Made by a program: the position numbers and the translations under genes
DNA from: Nonomuraea glycinis
GTDB taxonomy: Bacteria; Actinomycetota; Actinomycetes; Streptosporangiales; Streptosporangiaceae
Length of the DNA stretch: 64,000 bases
Reading direction: 5' to 3'
NCBI RefSeq assembly: GCF_014646515.1
Contig: NZ_BMNK01000005.1
Span: 452,270-516,269, forward strand
Shown: piece by piece, positions 25,717 to 34,606 of the stretch
Layout of the letters: the number at the start of each line of letters is the position of its first letter
Position numbering within the stretch: the stretch's first letter is position 1
Notes under the pieces: model-generated
Told to the model about the DNA's origin: nothing
The model's database searches: none
Seen by the model: only the letters and a program-made list of their open reading frames with translations

Positions 25717-27507
25717 TCACGGGGTGCCCGAGGAGGGCTGCGGAGCCGGCGTCTCGCTCAGTGTGCCCGTCTCGGCCAGGATGGTCGGGTCGGTGAACCG
25801 AGGGACGTCGGTGGCGTGCCCGGCGTTCTCGTCCAGTGGCGTCCACGACTCGTACGTGAATCGCTCCAAGGGCAGAGGTTTGCCCGCGGCGACGATCGTC
25901 CATGCGGGCCGCTCGCCGCCGAGGAGGAAGTCGATCACCGGTCGGTCTACTTCTTCCGTGCCGTAGGGGAACACCCCATGGATACTCTCGTTGTCGACCG
26001 CGATCAGGCTCGTGTTCGGCAGCCCTGTGCCGGCCGCCCAGCCCTGCTCGAACGGTGTCATCGAGTCGAGCTCGCTCTGCAGGACGATGGTCTCGGGAAA
26101 GCTGTCGTCCAAGGCCGGCATCTTCGAATCCGTCGGCCAGAACGCGCACGTCGGCGTGACCAGCAGCCCGAGCTGCTTCGACAGCGGCGCGACGGCTGCC
26201 GTGCGCTCGTTGAACTCTTCCCAGTGGTCGAGGCCCTGCGTCCACTGACCGTCTGTGCACGCGGTGAACTCGATCACGTAGTCGTGCGTACCGCGAACCG
26301 TCTCGCCCGGTTCGCCGGCCGGAGGTTCGGCCAGCTGCGCGAGGCGCTCGTGCGCCGCGGCCCGCAGCCCGTCGGGCAGGTCCGTCCGATCGATGATGCG
26401 AGCAGCCGACTCTACGGGGATCACCGGGTCCGCCGGCGTCTCGCCCTCGGCGATGATGTTCGACACGAGGCTCCCGGCCATCGGGTACGCGACAGGGTTC
26501 GAGAAGGCGACCGGGCCATTCACCGAGTTCCAGGCATAGAGCGCCGCCAGCGACTGCTCGGGGGTGCTCGTGGCCGCGAAGTACCGCTTCCAGATGGTTT
26601 CCGGGTCGGTGCCGAGCCCGACGGTCGCGTCGTTGCGGGCGATCCAGTTCATCAGGTGCAGGCGGAACTGGCGATCGCGGCCCTCGTGGGCGGCGTTGTA
26701 GAGCGTCTGGATCGATTCCTGCGTCGAGTCCGTCGCCGAGTCGAGCACCATGCGCTCGATGTTGTCGGAGAAGAGGCCGCCGAACCATGTCCCTAGCCAG
26801 GTGCCGTAGGAGTAGCCCACGTAGGTCACCGACTCAAGCCTGAGAAGGTGGCGGATGAAGTCCATGTCGTAGGCGGCCTGCTCGGTCGTCATGGTCGCCA
26901 CGTCGGCATCCTGCGAGCAGGCTTCGCCGATCGCCTGCGCCTGCGCCGATCGCCCGTCGGCCGGGTCGTACTCGTACGCGCATTCCGCGTGGCTCGACTG
27001 ACCGAGGCCACGCTGGTCGAAGCTGACGTAGTTCGTGGTCGGACGGAGTTCTGGCGTGTACATCTGGACAGTGGTGCTGTAGGACAGCCCGGATGCGTAC
27101 GGTCCGCCGGGGTGCGTGATGATCGTCGTGCGGTAGTCAGGGTCGGCGGGATCGATGTTTCGCGCCTGAGAGATCCGGACATCCCAGGTGACCTCCGGGT
27201 CGGGGTCGTGCCAGTCCCGCGGGACCTGGATGGTGGCGCACTCGACGTTGGACAGGTCCGCACCCGGCAAGGGCGGGCCGTCATCGTGGAACACGCAGGC
27301 CTCCCAGGCCGGCTCCTGGTCCGCAAGCGGGCCGGCGAGTACGGCGACATCCGGTGTCTGCCTCACTTCACCGTCGCCGCCGCTCCGGAACGCGACCGTT
27401 CCCGCCACCAGAATGGCGGCTACTCCGGCAGCCGCGACCCCCGCTATCAGCGGCTTGAGTCTCCGGCGTCGCCTGGTCTCCGCCTGGGCGGAGCTGTCAT
27501 GGGGCAT
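25717..27507 (-). CDS. Membrane-anchored alpha/beta hydrolase, TAP-type peptidase
   Basis: A 596-residue protein. A basic N-terminus and one hydrophobic segment (about residues 19-40) anchor or secrete it. The hydrolase fold follows: oxyanion region T-H-P-G-G-P, nucleophile serine in V-G-Y-S-Y-G-T, and a C-terminal TAP-like cap with likely acid in S-E-L-D-S-M-T-P and histidine in S-I-H-G-V-F. This matches the Streptomyces tripeptidyl aminopeptidase/SlpD group, which act on peptides outside the cell. The ATG at 27507 is chosen because GAGGAGA precedes it; the frame begins eight codons earlier. Substrate unknown. Confidence 0.87.
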   Translation of the reverse strand: MPHDSSAQAETRRRRRLKPLIAGVAAAGVAAILVAGTVAFRSGGDGEVRQTPDVAVLAGPLADQEPAWEACVFHDDGPPLPGADLSNVECATIQVPRDWHDPDPEVTWDVRISQARNIDPADPDYRTTIITHPGGPYASGLSYSTTVQMYTPELRPTTNYVSFDQRGLGQSSHAECAYEYDPADGRSAQAQAIGEACSQDADVATMTTEQAAYDMDFIRHLLRLESVTYVGYSYGTWLGTWFGGLFSDNIERMVLDSATDSTQESIQTLYNAAHEGRDRQFRLHLMNWIARNDATVGLGTDPETIWKRYFAATSTPEQSLAALYAWNSVNGPVAFSNPVAYPMAGSLVSNIIAEGETPADPVIPVESAARIIDRTDLPDGLRAAAHERLAQLAEPPAGEPGETVRGTHDYVIEFTACTDGQWTQGLDHWEEFNERTAAVAPLSKQLGLLVTPTCAFWPTDSKMPALDDSFPETIVLQSELDSMTPFEQGWAAGTGLPNTSLIAVDNESIHGVFPYGTEEVDRPVIDFLLGGERPAWTIVAAGKPLPLERFTYESWTPLDENAGHATDVPRFTDPTILAETGTLSETPAPQPSSGTP

Positions 27508-27693
27508 GAGTGGTCTCCTCATCGGTCGCAAACTACGGATCGCCGCATGCGTCGAGCGGTGGCCGAGCGCCGCTCGACCGCCGTGCCACCGAGTCCAACG
27601 TGTGTTCCGAGGACAGGGTCAAGCGCCGGCGTCCGCCTCTCGGGCGGCGTGCGGCGCCGATGACCCTCGCGCGACGCGGGTCTGGGTCGACTC

Positions 27694-28431
27694 CTAGTCC
27701 GCGAGCCGTTCGAAGACGAGCTGGGTGCGGTGGACGGCGCGCACGCCGTACACCTGGGAGATCAGTTCGGGGGTGAGGACGTGGTCGGGCGGGCCACCGG
27801 CGACGATGCGGCCGGCGTCCATGACGTAGAGGCGGTCGCAGAAGGCGGCGGCCTGGTTGAGGTCGTGCAGGACGGCCAGGGTGGCGATGCCGAGCTCGCG
27901 CACCAGGTGCAGCAGTTCGAGCTGGTGGCGGACGTCCAGGTGGGAGGTGGGCTCGTCGAGCAGGAGCAGGCGGGTCTGCTGGGCGAGGGCGCGGGCGAGC
28001 AGGACGCGTTGTTTCTCGCCGCCGGACAGGGTGGCGAAGATCCTTTCGGTGCGGTCGGCCAGGCCGACCCGCTCCAGCGCGCCGACGCACAGCTTCTCGT
28101 CGGCGGAGGTGTCCGTCTTGTACGGAGTACGGCCCATCCGTACGATCTCGGACACGGTGAAGTCCAGGTCGGCGGGGGTTTCCTGGGCGACGACGGCGGT
28201 GCGCCGGGCGGCCTCGCGGGCGGGCATCCGGTGCACGTCGTCGCCGTCCACCGCGATGAGCCCGGCGGACGGGCGCAGCGCCCGGTAGATGCTGCGCAGC
28301 AGCGTGGACTTGCCGCAGCCGTTCGGCCCGACTAGGCCGACGACCTCGCCGTCGTCCACCAGCAGGCCGGCCTCGTGCACGATCCGGTGGCCGTCCAGCT
28401 TGACGGACACGCCTCGCAGGTCGAGCGTCAC
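27694..28431 (-). CDS. FecE/BtuD-like ABC transporter ATPase
   Basis: A 245-residue ATP-binding subunit of a metal-chelate importer. Walker A is G-P-N-G-C-G-K-S-T near residue 36, signature L-S-G-G-E-K-Q-R, Walker B L-L-L-L-D-E-P-T-S-H-L-D, and the switch His is in L-H-D-L-N-Q. The GTG at 28431 overlaps the permease stop (GTGA). Last gene of a three-gene operon with permease and binding protein. Because a Nur-like box precedes the operon, nickel or a nickel/cobalt chelate is a candidate substrate; iron siderophore or cobalamin remain possible. Confidence 0.9.
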   Translation of the reverse strand: MTLDLRGVSVKLDGHRIVHEAGLLVDDGEVVGLVGPNGCGKSTLLRSIYRALRPSAGLIAVDGDDVHRMPAREAARRTAVVAQETPADLDFTVSEIVRMGRTPYKTDTSADEKLCVGALERVGLADRTERIFATLSGGEKQRVLLARALAQQTRLLLLDEPTSHLDVRHQLELLHLVRELGIATLAVLHDLNQAAAFCDRLYVMDAGRIVAGGPPDHVLTPELISQVYGVRAVHRTQLVFERLAD

Positions 28432-29516
28432 TGGACGCTCACCGCCCGGTCCACCGAACGGCGGCGCAGCAGCCAGAGGAAGAACGGCACGCCGAACAGG
28501 GCGGTGACGATGCTGAGCGCCAGCTCCTGCGGGGCGTTGACGGTGCGCGCGGCGATGTCCACCAGTTGCAGGAAGACGGCGCCGAGCAGGGCGGTGACGG
28601 GCAGCACCCGGCGATGGTCGGCGCCGACGAGCAACCGGGCGGCGTGCGGCACGATCAGGCCGACGAACGCGATCGCGCCGCTGGTGGCCACCAGCACGCC
28701 GACCAGCAGCGAGGTCAGCACGAACAAGGTCAGGCGGAAGCGGTTGACGTTCACGCCGAGCGAGACGGCCGTCTCCTCCCCGGCGGCGATCGCGTTCAGC
28801 GGCCGGTGCTGCAGCAGCAGGTACGTCACCCCGGCGGCGAGGACGACGGCCGGCAGCGGCAGCAGGTGCCAGCGGGCCCCGCCGAGGCTGCCCATGAGCC
28901 AGAACAGCACCTGCTGGGCGGCCCGCCCGCTCTGCGCCGCCTGGAGGACGAAGCTGTAGGCGGCCTGGAACAGGTACGCCAGCGCCACCCCGGCCAGCAC
29001 GAGCCGCGAGGGGGTGAGCCGCCCGGACCGCTGCGCCAGCGCGTACACCAGGGCGAGCGCGAGCAGCGACCCGGCGAAGGCGGCGGCCGACATCGACAGC
29101 CCGCCGAGCGCCGAGACGCCCAGGATGAACACCGTCACCGCCCCGAACGAGGCTCCGGAGGAGATGCCGAGCAGGAACGGGTCGGCCAGCGGATTGCGTA
29201 CCAGCGCCTGGAGCACCGCCCCGACCACCGCCAGCCCGGCCCCGACGAGCAACGCGAGCAGCGCGCGTGGCAGCCGGAACTCCCACACGATCTGCTCCTG
29301 CACCGGCGTCCAGGTGCGCGGCACCAGGCCGGGCACGATGCCGTCGGCGACGATGCCCCATGCCTGGGGCAGGGCGACGGGCACCGCGCCGATGCTCACC
29401 GCCAGCCAGGTCGAGGCGACCATGGCCACGACCAGCACCACGACGAGCATCCCGAACCGGCCGCGCCGGTTCACCGTCGACGTGGTCGTCACGTCCTGCT
29501 GAATTTCACTGGTCAT
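28428..29516 (-). CDS. FecCD/BtuC-like ABC transporter permease
   Basis: A 362-residue integral membrane protein with about ten helices and family motifs such as V-G-A-V-L-Q-A-L-V-R-N-P-L-A-D-P, and F-V-G-L-I-V-P-H-A-A-R near the C-terminus. It overlaps the binding-protein stop and the ATPase start by four bases each, so the three subunits are translationally coupled. It forms the channel of the importer. Confidence 0.92.
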   Translation of the reverse strand: MTSEIQQDVTTTSTVNRRGRFGMLVVVLVVAMVASTWLAVSIGAVPVALPQAWGIVADGIVPGLVPRTWTPVQEQIVWEFRLPRALLALLVGAGLAVVGAVLQALVRNPLADPFLLGISSGASFGAVTVFILGVSALGGLSMSAAAFAGSLLALALVYALAQRSGRLTPSRLVLAGVALAYLFQAAYSFVLQAAQSGRAAQQVLFWLMGSLGGARWHLLPLPAVVLAAGVTYLLLQHRPLNAIAAGEETAVSLGVNVNRFRLTLFVLTSLLVGVLVATSGAIAFVGLIVPHAARLLVGADHRRVLPVTALLGAVFLQLVDIAARTVNAPQELALSIVTALFGVPFFLWLLRRRSVDRAVSVQ

Positions 29517-30556
29517 CGCGTGAAGGCGTCCGGGTGCAGGAATGCGGCGATGTCCGTGATGGCCAGGATGTTGCGGTAGCCGGGGTGCTGGGCCGCCACG
29601 GGCAGGGCCAGGTAGCGCTTCTCCTTGGCGGCCGGGCTGTTCTTCGCGATGGCGAACGCCTCTTCGGCCTTGGCCGGCGAGCTCGGCATGTCCTCACCGC
29701 GCAGCGTCGCGTAGTCGCTGACCAGAACCGCCTCGGGCTGGGCGGCGCTGACCTCCTCGACGCTGACCTCGGTGTAGTCGCCCTTGACGTCGGCCAGCAC
29801 GTTCACGCCGCCCGCTGCCGTGATCATCTGGTTGGTGACGCCCGAACCGCCGTAGGCGTTGACCGGGCCCTTGCCGCCGTCCGTGGCCAGGACCTTGACC
29901 GGGGTACGGCCCTCGACCCGCTTCTTGGCGTCGGCCAGGCTGCCCTGCAACGCGCCGACCAGCTTCTCGGCGCGCTCGGAGACGCCGAAGATCTTGCCAA
30001 GATTCCGCAGGTCGGTGAAGGTCTTGTCCAGGGTGTACTGGAGCGTCTCCTCGGGGCTGCACCAGCCGCCCAGGATGTAGACCGGAGAGCCGGCCGCGTC
30101 CAGCTCCGCCACGCCGGCGTACCCGCCGGCGGTGTCGAAGCCGGCCATCGCGTTGTCCAGGACGAAGTCCGCGCCCTGGGCGAGCATGACCTCCTTCTGC
30201 GGCAGCATGATCGTCTCGGAGATCTGCGGGATCTTGTCGTACTGCTCCTTCTGCCCCGGTAGGAACGCGCTCTCGCCGAAGAAGGTGCGTCCCGCGATCC
30301 GATCGCTCAGGCCGAGGGCGAGCAGCGTCTCCAGGGACGGGTGGTAACCGGTCACGACCTTGGACGGCGGCCTGTCGAAGGTGAGCTCGCGCCCGCAGTT
30401 CTCGACGGTGACGGGGAAACCGGTCTGCGGCGCGGACGCCGTCTGCGTGCCCTCCTGGGTGGCGGGGGCTTGTGAGCAGGCGGTCAGCGTCAGGGCCGAC
30501 GTCAGGACGAGCAGCTTCTTCGTGATGGTCGAGGAGGTACGGGGCGGGCGGCTCAT
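29513..30556 (-). CDS. Metal-chelate ABC transporter substrate-binding lipoprotein
   Basis: A 347-residue BtuF/FhuD-type binding protein. A signal peptide with lipobox L-T-A-C (Cys27) marks a lipoprotein. The mature part has the two-lobed pattern, including F-D-R-P-P-S-K-V-V-T-G-Y and G-Y-R-N-I-L-A-I-T-D. GGAGA precedes the ATG. First gene of the importer operon; a 25-bp perfect dyad matching the Nur box lies 70-94 bases upstream of the start. The ligand cannot be read from sequence; the regulatory site and the nearby B12 genes point to nickel or cobalt. Confidence 0.88.
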   Translation of the reverse strand: MSRPPRTSSTITKKLLVLTSALTLTACSQAPATQEGTQTASAPQTGFPVTVENCGRELTFDRPPSKVVTGYHPSLETLLALGLSDRIAGRTFFGESAFLPGQKEQYDKIPQISETIMLPQKEVMLAQGADFVLDNAMAGFDTAGGYAGVAELDAAGSPVYILGGWCSPEETLQYTLDKTFTDLRNLGKIFGVSERAEKLVGALQGSLADAKKRVEGRTPVKVLATDGGKGPVNAYGGSGVTNQMITAAGGVNVLADVKGDYTEVSVEEVSAAQPEAVLVSDYATLRGEDMPSSPAKAEEAFAIAKNSPAAKEKRYLALPVAAQHPGYRNILAITDIAAFLHPDAFTR

Positions 30557-30625
30557 GCGGTGAGTCTCCGAGGGTGAGCGGTCGAATGATCGTGAAGCGG
30601 AAACACCACATTCTGCTCATATCTC

Positions 30626-30650
30626 GCAAATGCAAGCAAGTTGCATTTGC
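30626..30650. promoter_or_regulatory. Nur-like (nickel regulator) box upstream of importer operon
   Basis: A perfect 25-bp dyad: GCAAATGCAA, GCAAG, TTGCATTTGC. Its core TGCAA-N5-TTGCA matches the published Streptomyces Nur box (tTGCaa-N5-ttGCAA). It lies 70 bases upstream of the binding-protein gene in an AT-richer promoter region. A similar site precedes sodF. Confidence 0.78.
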
Positions 30651-30776
30651 TGGCCGCACATCAGACCGAAACTGGTCAGAATGCGTCCGGATGCAGGGAG
30701 CGGGCTATGTCGACCCACGCCGCGAGCCTGCCGATGATGCGGGGCAGTGGCGCCGGCAGGGCGACCTCTCAGAGCT

Positions 30777-31349
30777 CTACTGGTTGCTGTCCTTACCGGT
30801 GAGCGGCTGCTTCAGCATGATCAATCTGACCCTGTCCTCGGTGGTCAGCAGCGCCGCCACGCGCCAACCCCTGCGGCGGTACAGCCCGAGCGCCGCGCCC
30901 GCGCGCGGATGCGTGGTCAGCCACCATGGCACTCCCGGGGCAGCCGACAGCAACGCGTCGTGCAGACGTGCCCCGAGCCCATGTCCCCGCATCGAGGGCA
31001 GGACCGCCAGTTCTCGGAGGGTGAGGTCCTCTCGCGGCAGTCGGGAGGCCAGCAGGGCGAGTCTGGAGCAGCGCACACCATAGGCGAACCCATGCACCTG
31101 ATCACCGTGAAACGCCGCGGCGAACGTGAATCCCCGCCGGCGCGTGTCGGCGGCGAGCCGTTCGGCGACGGCGCCGGCCGACTCCCTCGGCTCGGCCCAG
31201 GGCGGAAGGGTGAAGACCTGTCGCGCCACCTCCGTCACGGTGTCCAGCAGGCCGTTCACTTCGCTCGCCGGGATGAGCCGGATCTCGGAGAGAGCGGCGC
31301 CCGCCTGGCCCTGCGGACCAAGCTGTGGCCGGGCGGGCGTCGCCGGCAT
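30777..31349 (-). CDS. GNAT-family N-acetyltransferase
   Basis: A 190-residue acetyltransferase with GNAT motif A (L-A-V-L-P-S-M-R-G-H-G-L-G-A-R-L) and a following strand/helix pair ending in Y-R-R-R-G-W. The ATG at 31349 lies five bases after the sodF stop, without a separate ribosome binding site, so it is probably co-transcribed and translated by reinitiation. The acceptor is unknown. Confidence 0.8.
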   Translation of the reverse strand: MPATPARPQLGPQGQAGAALSEIRLIPASEVNGLLDTVTEVARQVFTLPPWAEPRESAGAVAERLAADTRRRGFTFAAAFHGDQVHGFAYGVRCSRLALLASRLPREDLTLRELAVLPSMRGHGLGARLHDALLSAAPGVPWWLTTHPRAGAALGLYRRRGWRVAALLTTEDRVRLIMLKQPLTGKDSNQ

Positions 31350-31354
31350 GGTGG

Positions 31355-31957
31355 CTAGGCGCCGCGGGCGGCGTCGTAGCGGGCGATGACGTCGTTCCAG
31401 TTGATCAGGCCCCAGAGCTTCTCGACGTAGTCCGGGCGCACGTTGCGGTACTGCAGGTAGTAGGCGTGCTCCCAGGCGTCGAAGACGAGGAGAGGGGCGG
31501 TGTTCATGCCGACGTTGCCGTGGTGGTCGTAGACCTGCTCGACCACCAGGCGGCGGCCGAGCGGCTCCCACGCGAGCACGCCCCAGCCCGAGCCCTGCAC
31601 GGTGGCGGTGGCGGTGGTGAGCTGCTTCTTGAAGGCGTCGAAGGAGCCGAAGTGCTCGGTGATGGCGTCGCCCAGCTCGCCGTCGGGGCGGTCTCCGCCG
31701 TCGGGGGAGAGGTTCTGCCAGAAGATCGTGTGCAGGACGTGCCCGGACAGGTTGAACGCGTAGGTCTTCTCCAGCCCGACCAGGCCGCCGAACTCGCCCT
31801 TGTCGCGTGCCTCGGCCAGGCGGTCAAGGGTGTCGTTGGCGCCCTTGACGTAGGCGGCGTGGTGCTTGGCGTGGTGCAGCTCCAGGATCTCACCGGTGAT
31901 CGCCGGCTCCAGCGCCGCGTAGTCGTACGGCATGTCCGGGAGGGTGTACTGCCCCAT
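31355..31957 (-). CDS. sodF: Fe/Mn-type superoxide dismutase
   Basis: A 200-residue cytoplasmic superoxide dismutase. Metal ligands are visible in the expected places: His in L-H-H-A-K-H-H, His in N-L-S-G-H-V-L-H, and Asp/His in D-A-W-E-H-A-Y-Y. Iron versus manganese cannot be decided by eye. GAGGAGAT precedes the ATG. A Nur-like box lies 26-42 bases upstream; in Streptomyces coelicolor Nur represses sodF when nickel is sufficient, since a nickel SOD then takes over. That precedent supports the gene symbol, but no nickel SOD gene is in this window. Confidence 0.9.
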   Translation of the reverse strand: MGQYTLPDMPYDYAALEPAITGEILELHHAKHHAAYVKGANDTLDRLAEARDKGEFGGLVGLEKTYAFNLSGHVLHTIFWQNLSPDGGDRPDGELGDAITEHFGSFDAFKKQLTTATATVQGSGWGVLAWEPLGRRLVVEQVYDHHGNVGMNTAPLLVFDAWEHAYYLQYRNVRPDYVEKLWGLINWNDVIARYDAARGA

Positions 31958-31982
31958 GAGCTATCTCCTCGAAATCTCGTAC

Positions 31983-31999
31983 TTGCATATGCCTCGCAA
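31983..31999. promoter_or_regulatory. Nur-like box upstream of sodF
   Basis: TTGCAT-ATGCC-TCGCAA keeps the outer TTGC-N9-GCAA of the Nur consensus, with two inner mismatches. It lies 26 bases from the sodF start codon and 67 bases from the start of the decayed NikE-like gene on the other strand, so it could once have controlled both. Confidence 0.72.
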
Positions 32000-32066
32000 T
32001 AACCTTAATGCCGCAACTAGCTCGTGTCTCGGGTGGCATGCCGACAGCGATGGCGACATTCGCTCA

Positions 32067-32430
32067 GTGCTTGAATCCACCGCCGTCACCCTCGCCTTCG
32101 GCCGCCACCAGGTCCTGGACGGCGTAACCCTGACTGTCATGCCCGGGGAGACGCCCGGCCCGGCCTGGCCGGGCCGAGCGGGTGCGGCACATCCACCCTG
32201 GCGTGCGTGCTCCCCCTGCTGCTGCGGCCATCTGGCGGCACGGTCAGCCTCGACGGTCAGCCGATCACGCGCTGGCGGCACCGCGCCCGGCAGCGCACCT
32301 CGATCGACCTGATCTTCCAGCAGCCCGCACGAGGTGTCCGACGGCCAGCTCCAGCGCGCCTGCGTGGCCCGTGCCCTGGCACTCGAACCCCGCTACCTCA
32401 TCTGCGACGAGATGAACGTCCGCGCCTGGT
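32067..32430 (+). pseudogene. Decayed NikE/DppF-like ABC transporter ATPase
   Basis: Pieces of one ATPase lie in different frames. From GTG 32067 the frame reads L-A-F-G-R-H-Q-V-L-D-G-V-T-L-T-V. After a frameshift near 32155 it continues with L-A-G-P-S-G-C-G-T-S-T, a Walker A whose lysine is replaced by Thr, up to D-L-I-F-Q-Q-P. After a deletion of roughly 60-70 codons and another frame change it resumes with [16 protein letters not shown] and the Walker B segment R-Y-L-I-C-D-E. The piece order and wording fit the last ATPase of a nickel/peptide importer. It is inactive beyond doubt. It is divergent from sodF across the Nur-like box. Confidence 0.82.
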
Positions 32431-32454
32431 GGCACCGGCCCGCCCGCAGGCGAT

Positions 32455-33213
32455 TCAACGATCGGCGCGAGGAGCCCGGCGCAGCAGGTAGGTGTCCATG
32501 ATCCACCCCTTGCGGGCGCGCGCTTCGGCGCGGAGCTCGCGGATGCGGTCGCCGACCTCGGCGACCTCCCCGGAGACCAGGATCTCGTCAGGGGTGCCCA
32601 GGTAGGCGCCCCAGTAGATGTGGAAGTCGTCCAGGCCGGCGAAGGAGCAGTGGGCGTCCAGCATGACGACCACGTCGTCGGCGGTGGCGCCCTCCTCGGC
32701 CAGACGGCGCCCCGTGGTGAGGTGAACGGGCCGCCCGACCTGGGTGAGGCTGGTGCGGTGGCGGGCGGTCAGTGCGGCCACGCTGCTGATGCCGGGGATC
32801 ACCTCGTACGCGAACGTGACGTTGCCGCGCTGGAGGATCTCTTCGACGATGGCCAGCGTGCTGTCGTACACGCCCGGATCTCCCCAGACCAGGAACGCCC
32901 CGGTCTCGCCGTCGGCCAGTTCCTCGCTGATGAGCGCTTCGCAGGCCAGCGCTCTGCGCGAGCGCCAGTCCTCGACGGCGGCGGTGTAGGTGGAGGCGTT
33001 CCGGTCGCGTTCCGGGTCGCGGGCCTCGGCGATCCGGTAGGGCGGGCGGCCGTGTTCGGCGATCAGGTCCTGCCGGAGCCGCACCAGCTCATCTTTCACC
33101 TCGCCCTTGTCGACGAGGAAGAACACGTCCGTACGGGCGATGGCCTTGGCCGCCTGGAGGGTGAGATGGTCGGGATCGCCCGCGCCGATGCCGATGACGA
33201 GTAGCCGCTTCAC
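32455..33213 (-). CDS. cobF: Precorrin-6A synthase (deacetylating)
   Basis: A 252-residue SAM-dependent methyltransferase of the tetrapyrrole methylase fold, acting at C1 of precorrin-5 with loss of acetate in the aerobic B12 pathway. Family motifs are [11 protein letters not shown] at the N-terminus and [11 protein letters not shown] in the middle. The GTG at 33213 starts exactly at the conserved V-K-R-L-L-V-I-G; the upstream frame is not conserved. It is divergent from the small ORF/cobL operon across only 62 bases, which must hold both promoters. Confidence 0.92.
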   Translation of the reverse strand: MKRLLVIGIGAGDPDHLTLQAAKAIARTDVFFLVDKGEVKDELVRLRQDLIAEHGRPPYRIAEARDPERDRNASTYTAAVEDWRSRRALACEALISEELADGETGAFLVWGDPGVYDSTLAIVEEILQRGNVTFAYEVIPGISSVAALTARHRTSLTQVGRPVHLTTGRRLAEEGATADDVVVMLDAHCSFAGLDDFHIYWGAYLGTPDEILVSGEVAEVGDRIRELRAEARARKGWIMDTYLLRRAPRADR

Positions 33214-33275
33214 CCGTAAGAGTGTGCCAGAGCAGGAGATATACGATATCCCTCGCACACCACCCGAGGAGGACC

Positions 33276-33401
33276 GTGGATCTGGCCGAGCAGGTGGCCG
33301 ACGCCGAGCGCCGCTACGCCGCCCGCTACAGGCCGCCGCGTCCGAATCCGTCCAGGGTGGTCGTGGAGATCCGGGTGACGAACGTGCTGGGCAACGTGTG
33401 A
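33276..33401 (+). CDS. Small 41-residue ORF coupled to cobL
   Basis: GTG at 33276 with a very strong GAGGAGG four bases upstream. The 41 residues are basic and hydrophilic: [17 protein letters not shown], then [10 protein letters not shown] and a beta-like end [10 protein letters not shown]. No cysteines or membrane segment. Its stop overlaps the cobL GTG (GTGTGA), so cobL translation probably depends on it. I do not recognise it; it may be a leader ORF or a small structural/regulatory protein of the B12 pathway. Confidence 0.65.
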   Translation: MDLAEQVADAERRYAARYRPPRPNPSRVVVEIRVTNVLGNV

Positions 33402-34606
33402 TCACCGTCGTCGGCATCGGGGCGGACGGCTGGGACGGGCTGCCCGCCGAGTCGCGCCGTGCGCTGGAGACGGCGGAGGTCCTCATGGGCGGCATCCGGC
33501 AGCTCGGCCTCGTGCCGGCCTCCGCCGCCGAACGGGTCGCCTGGCCGGCGCCGCTGCTCCCGGCGCTGCCCGCGCTGGTGGAGAAGTACGCCGGTCGCGA
33601 TGTGTGTGTGCTGGCCAGCGGCGATCCGATGTTCTACGGCATCGGCTCCACCCTGGTGCGGCTGCTGGGCGCCTCGCGGGTCAGGGTGCTGCCGCACCTG
33701 TCGTCGCTGTCGCTGGCGTGCGCCCGGCTCGGCTGGCCGGTCGAGCAGGTGGAGGTGGTGAGCCTCGTGGGCCGCCCGCCGGCGGCTTTGAACGCGGCTC
33801 TGCTGCCGGGACGGCGGATCGTCGTGCTCGGCGCGGGGCGCGACTCGCCGTCCCTGGTGGCGGGGCTGCTGGTCGGGCGAGGGTACGGCCCCAGCCCGAT
33901 GACGGTGCTGTCGGACCTGGGCGCGGCGTCGGAGTCGGAGCTGCGGGGCACGGCGGACGCGTGGGCGGTGTCCGCGCTCTCATCCCTGAACGTGATCGCG
34001 ATCGAGTGCGTCGCCGAGCCGGGCACCGAGCCGCTGGCCCGCGTCCCCGGCCTTCCTGACACGGCCTTCGAGCACGACGGCCAGCTCACCAAGCGCGAAG
34101 TCCGCGCCGTCAGCTTGTCGCGGCTGGCACCGGTGCCCGGCGAACTGCTGTGGGACGTCGGCGCGGGGGCGGGCAGCATCGCCATCGAATGGATGCGCGG
34201 CCACTCGGCGTGCGCGGCCGTCGCGGTCGAGAGCCGAGCCGATCGGGCCGCCGCGATCCGGCGCAACGCCGATGCCCTCGGAGTGCCGTCGCTGTGGGTC
34301 GTCGAGGGCGAGGCACCCGCCGCCCTGGACGGGCTTCCCGCACCGGACGCCGTGTTCGTCGGCGGCGGCGCGACAGGATCCGGACTGCTGGAGAAGTGCT
34401 GGGCGGCGCTGCGGCCCGGCGGCAGGCTCGTGGTCAACGCCGTCACCCTGGAGTCCGAGGCCGTCGTGGCCGGATGGTACGCCAGGCTCGGCGGCGATCT
34501 GGTGCGCCTGGCCGTTCAGCGTGCCTCCCCCGTCGGCTCGTTCACAGGATGGCGGGCCGCGATGCCGGTGACCGTCTGGTCGGTCACCAGGAAGGACCAG
34601 CCGTGA
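33398..34606 (+). CDS. cobL: Precorrin-6Y C5,15-methyltransferase (decarboxylating)
   Basis: A 402-residue fusion of two methyltransferases. The N-terminal half (about residues 1-195) is a tetrapyrrole methylase ([20 protein letters not shown]). The C-terminal half is a Rossmann SAM domain with [13 protein letters not shown]. It adds methyls at C5 and C15 and removes the C12 acetate carboxyl. The GTG at 33398 overlaps the small upstream ORF, and the stop overlaps the cobM start. Confidence 0.93.
   Translation: MITVVGIGADGWDGLPAESRRALETAEVLMGGIRQLGLVPASAAERVAWPAPLLPALPALVEKYAGRDVCVLASGDPMFYGIGSTLVRLLGASRVRVLPHLSSLSLACARLGWPVEQVEVVSLVGRPPAALNAALLPGRRIVVLGAGRDSPSLVAGLLVGRGYGPSPMTVLSDLGAASESELRGTADAWAVSALSSLNVIAIECVAEPGTEPLARVPGLPDTAFEHDGQLTKREVRAVSLSRLAPVPGELLWDVGAGAGSIAIEWMRGHSACAAVAVESRADRAAAIRRNADALGVPSLWVVEGEAPAALDGLPAPDAVFVGGGATGSGLLEKCWAALRPGGRLVVNAVTLESEAVVAGWYARLGGDLVRLAVQRASPVGSFTGWRAAMPVTVWSVTRKDQP

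Noticed and set aside
28432..29361. Long N-terminal extension of the FecE-like ATPase frame
   Set aside because: It lies antisense-free but out of frame within the permease gene; the GTG at 28431 overlapping the permease stop is the proper start.
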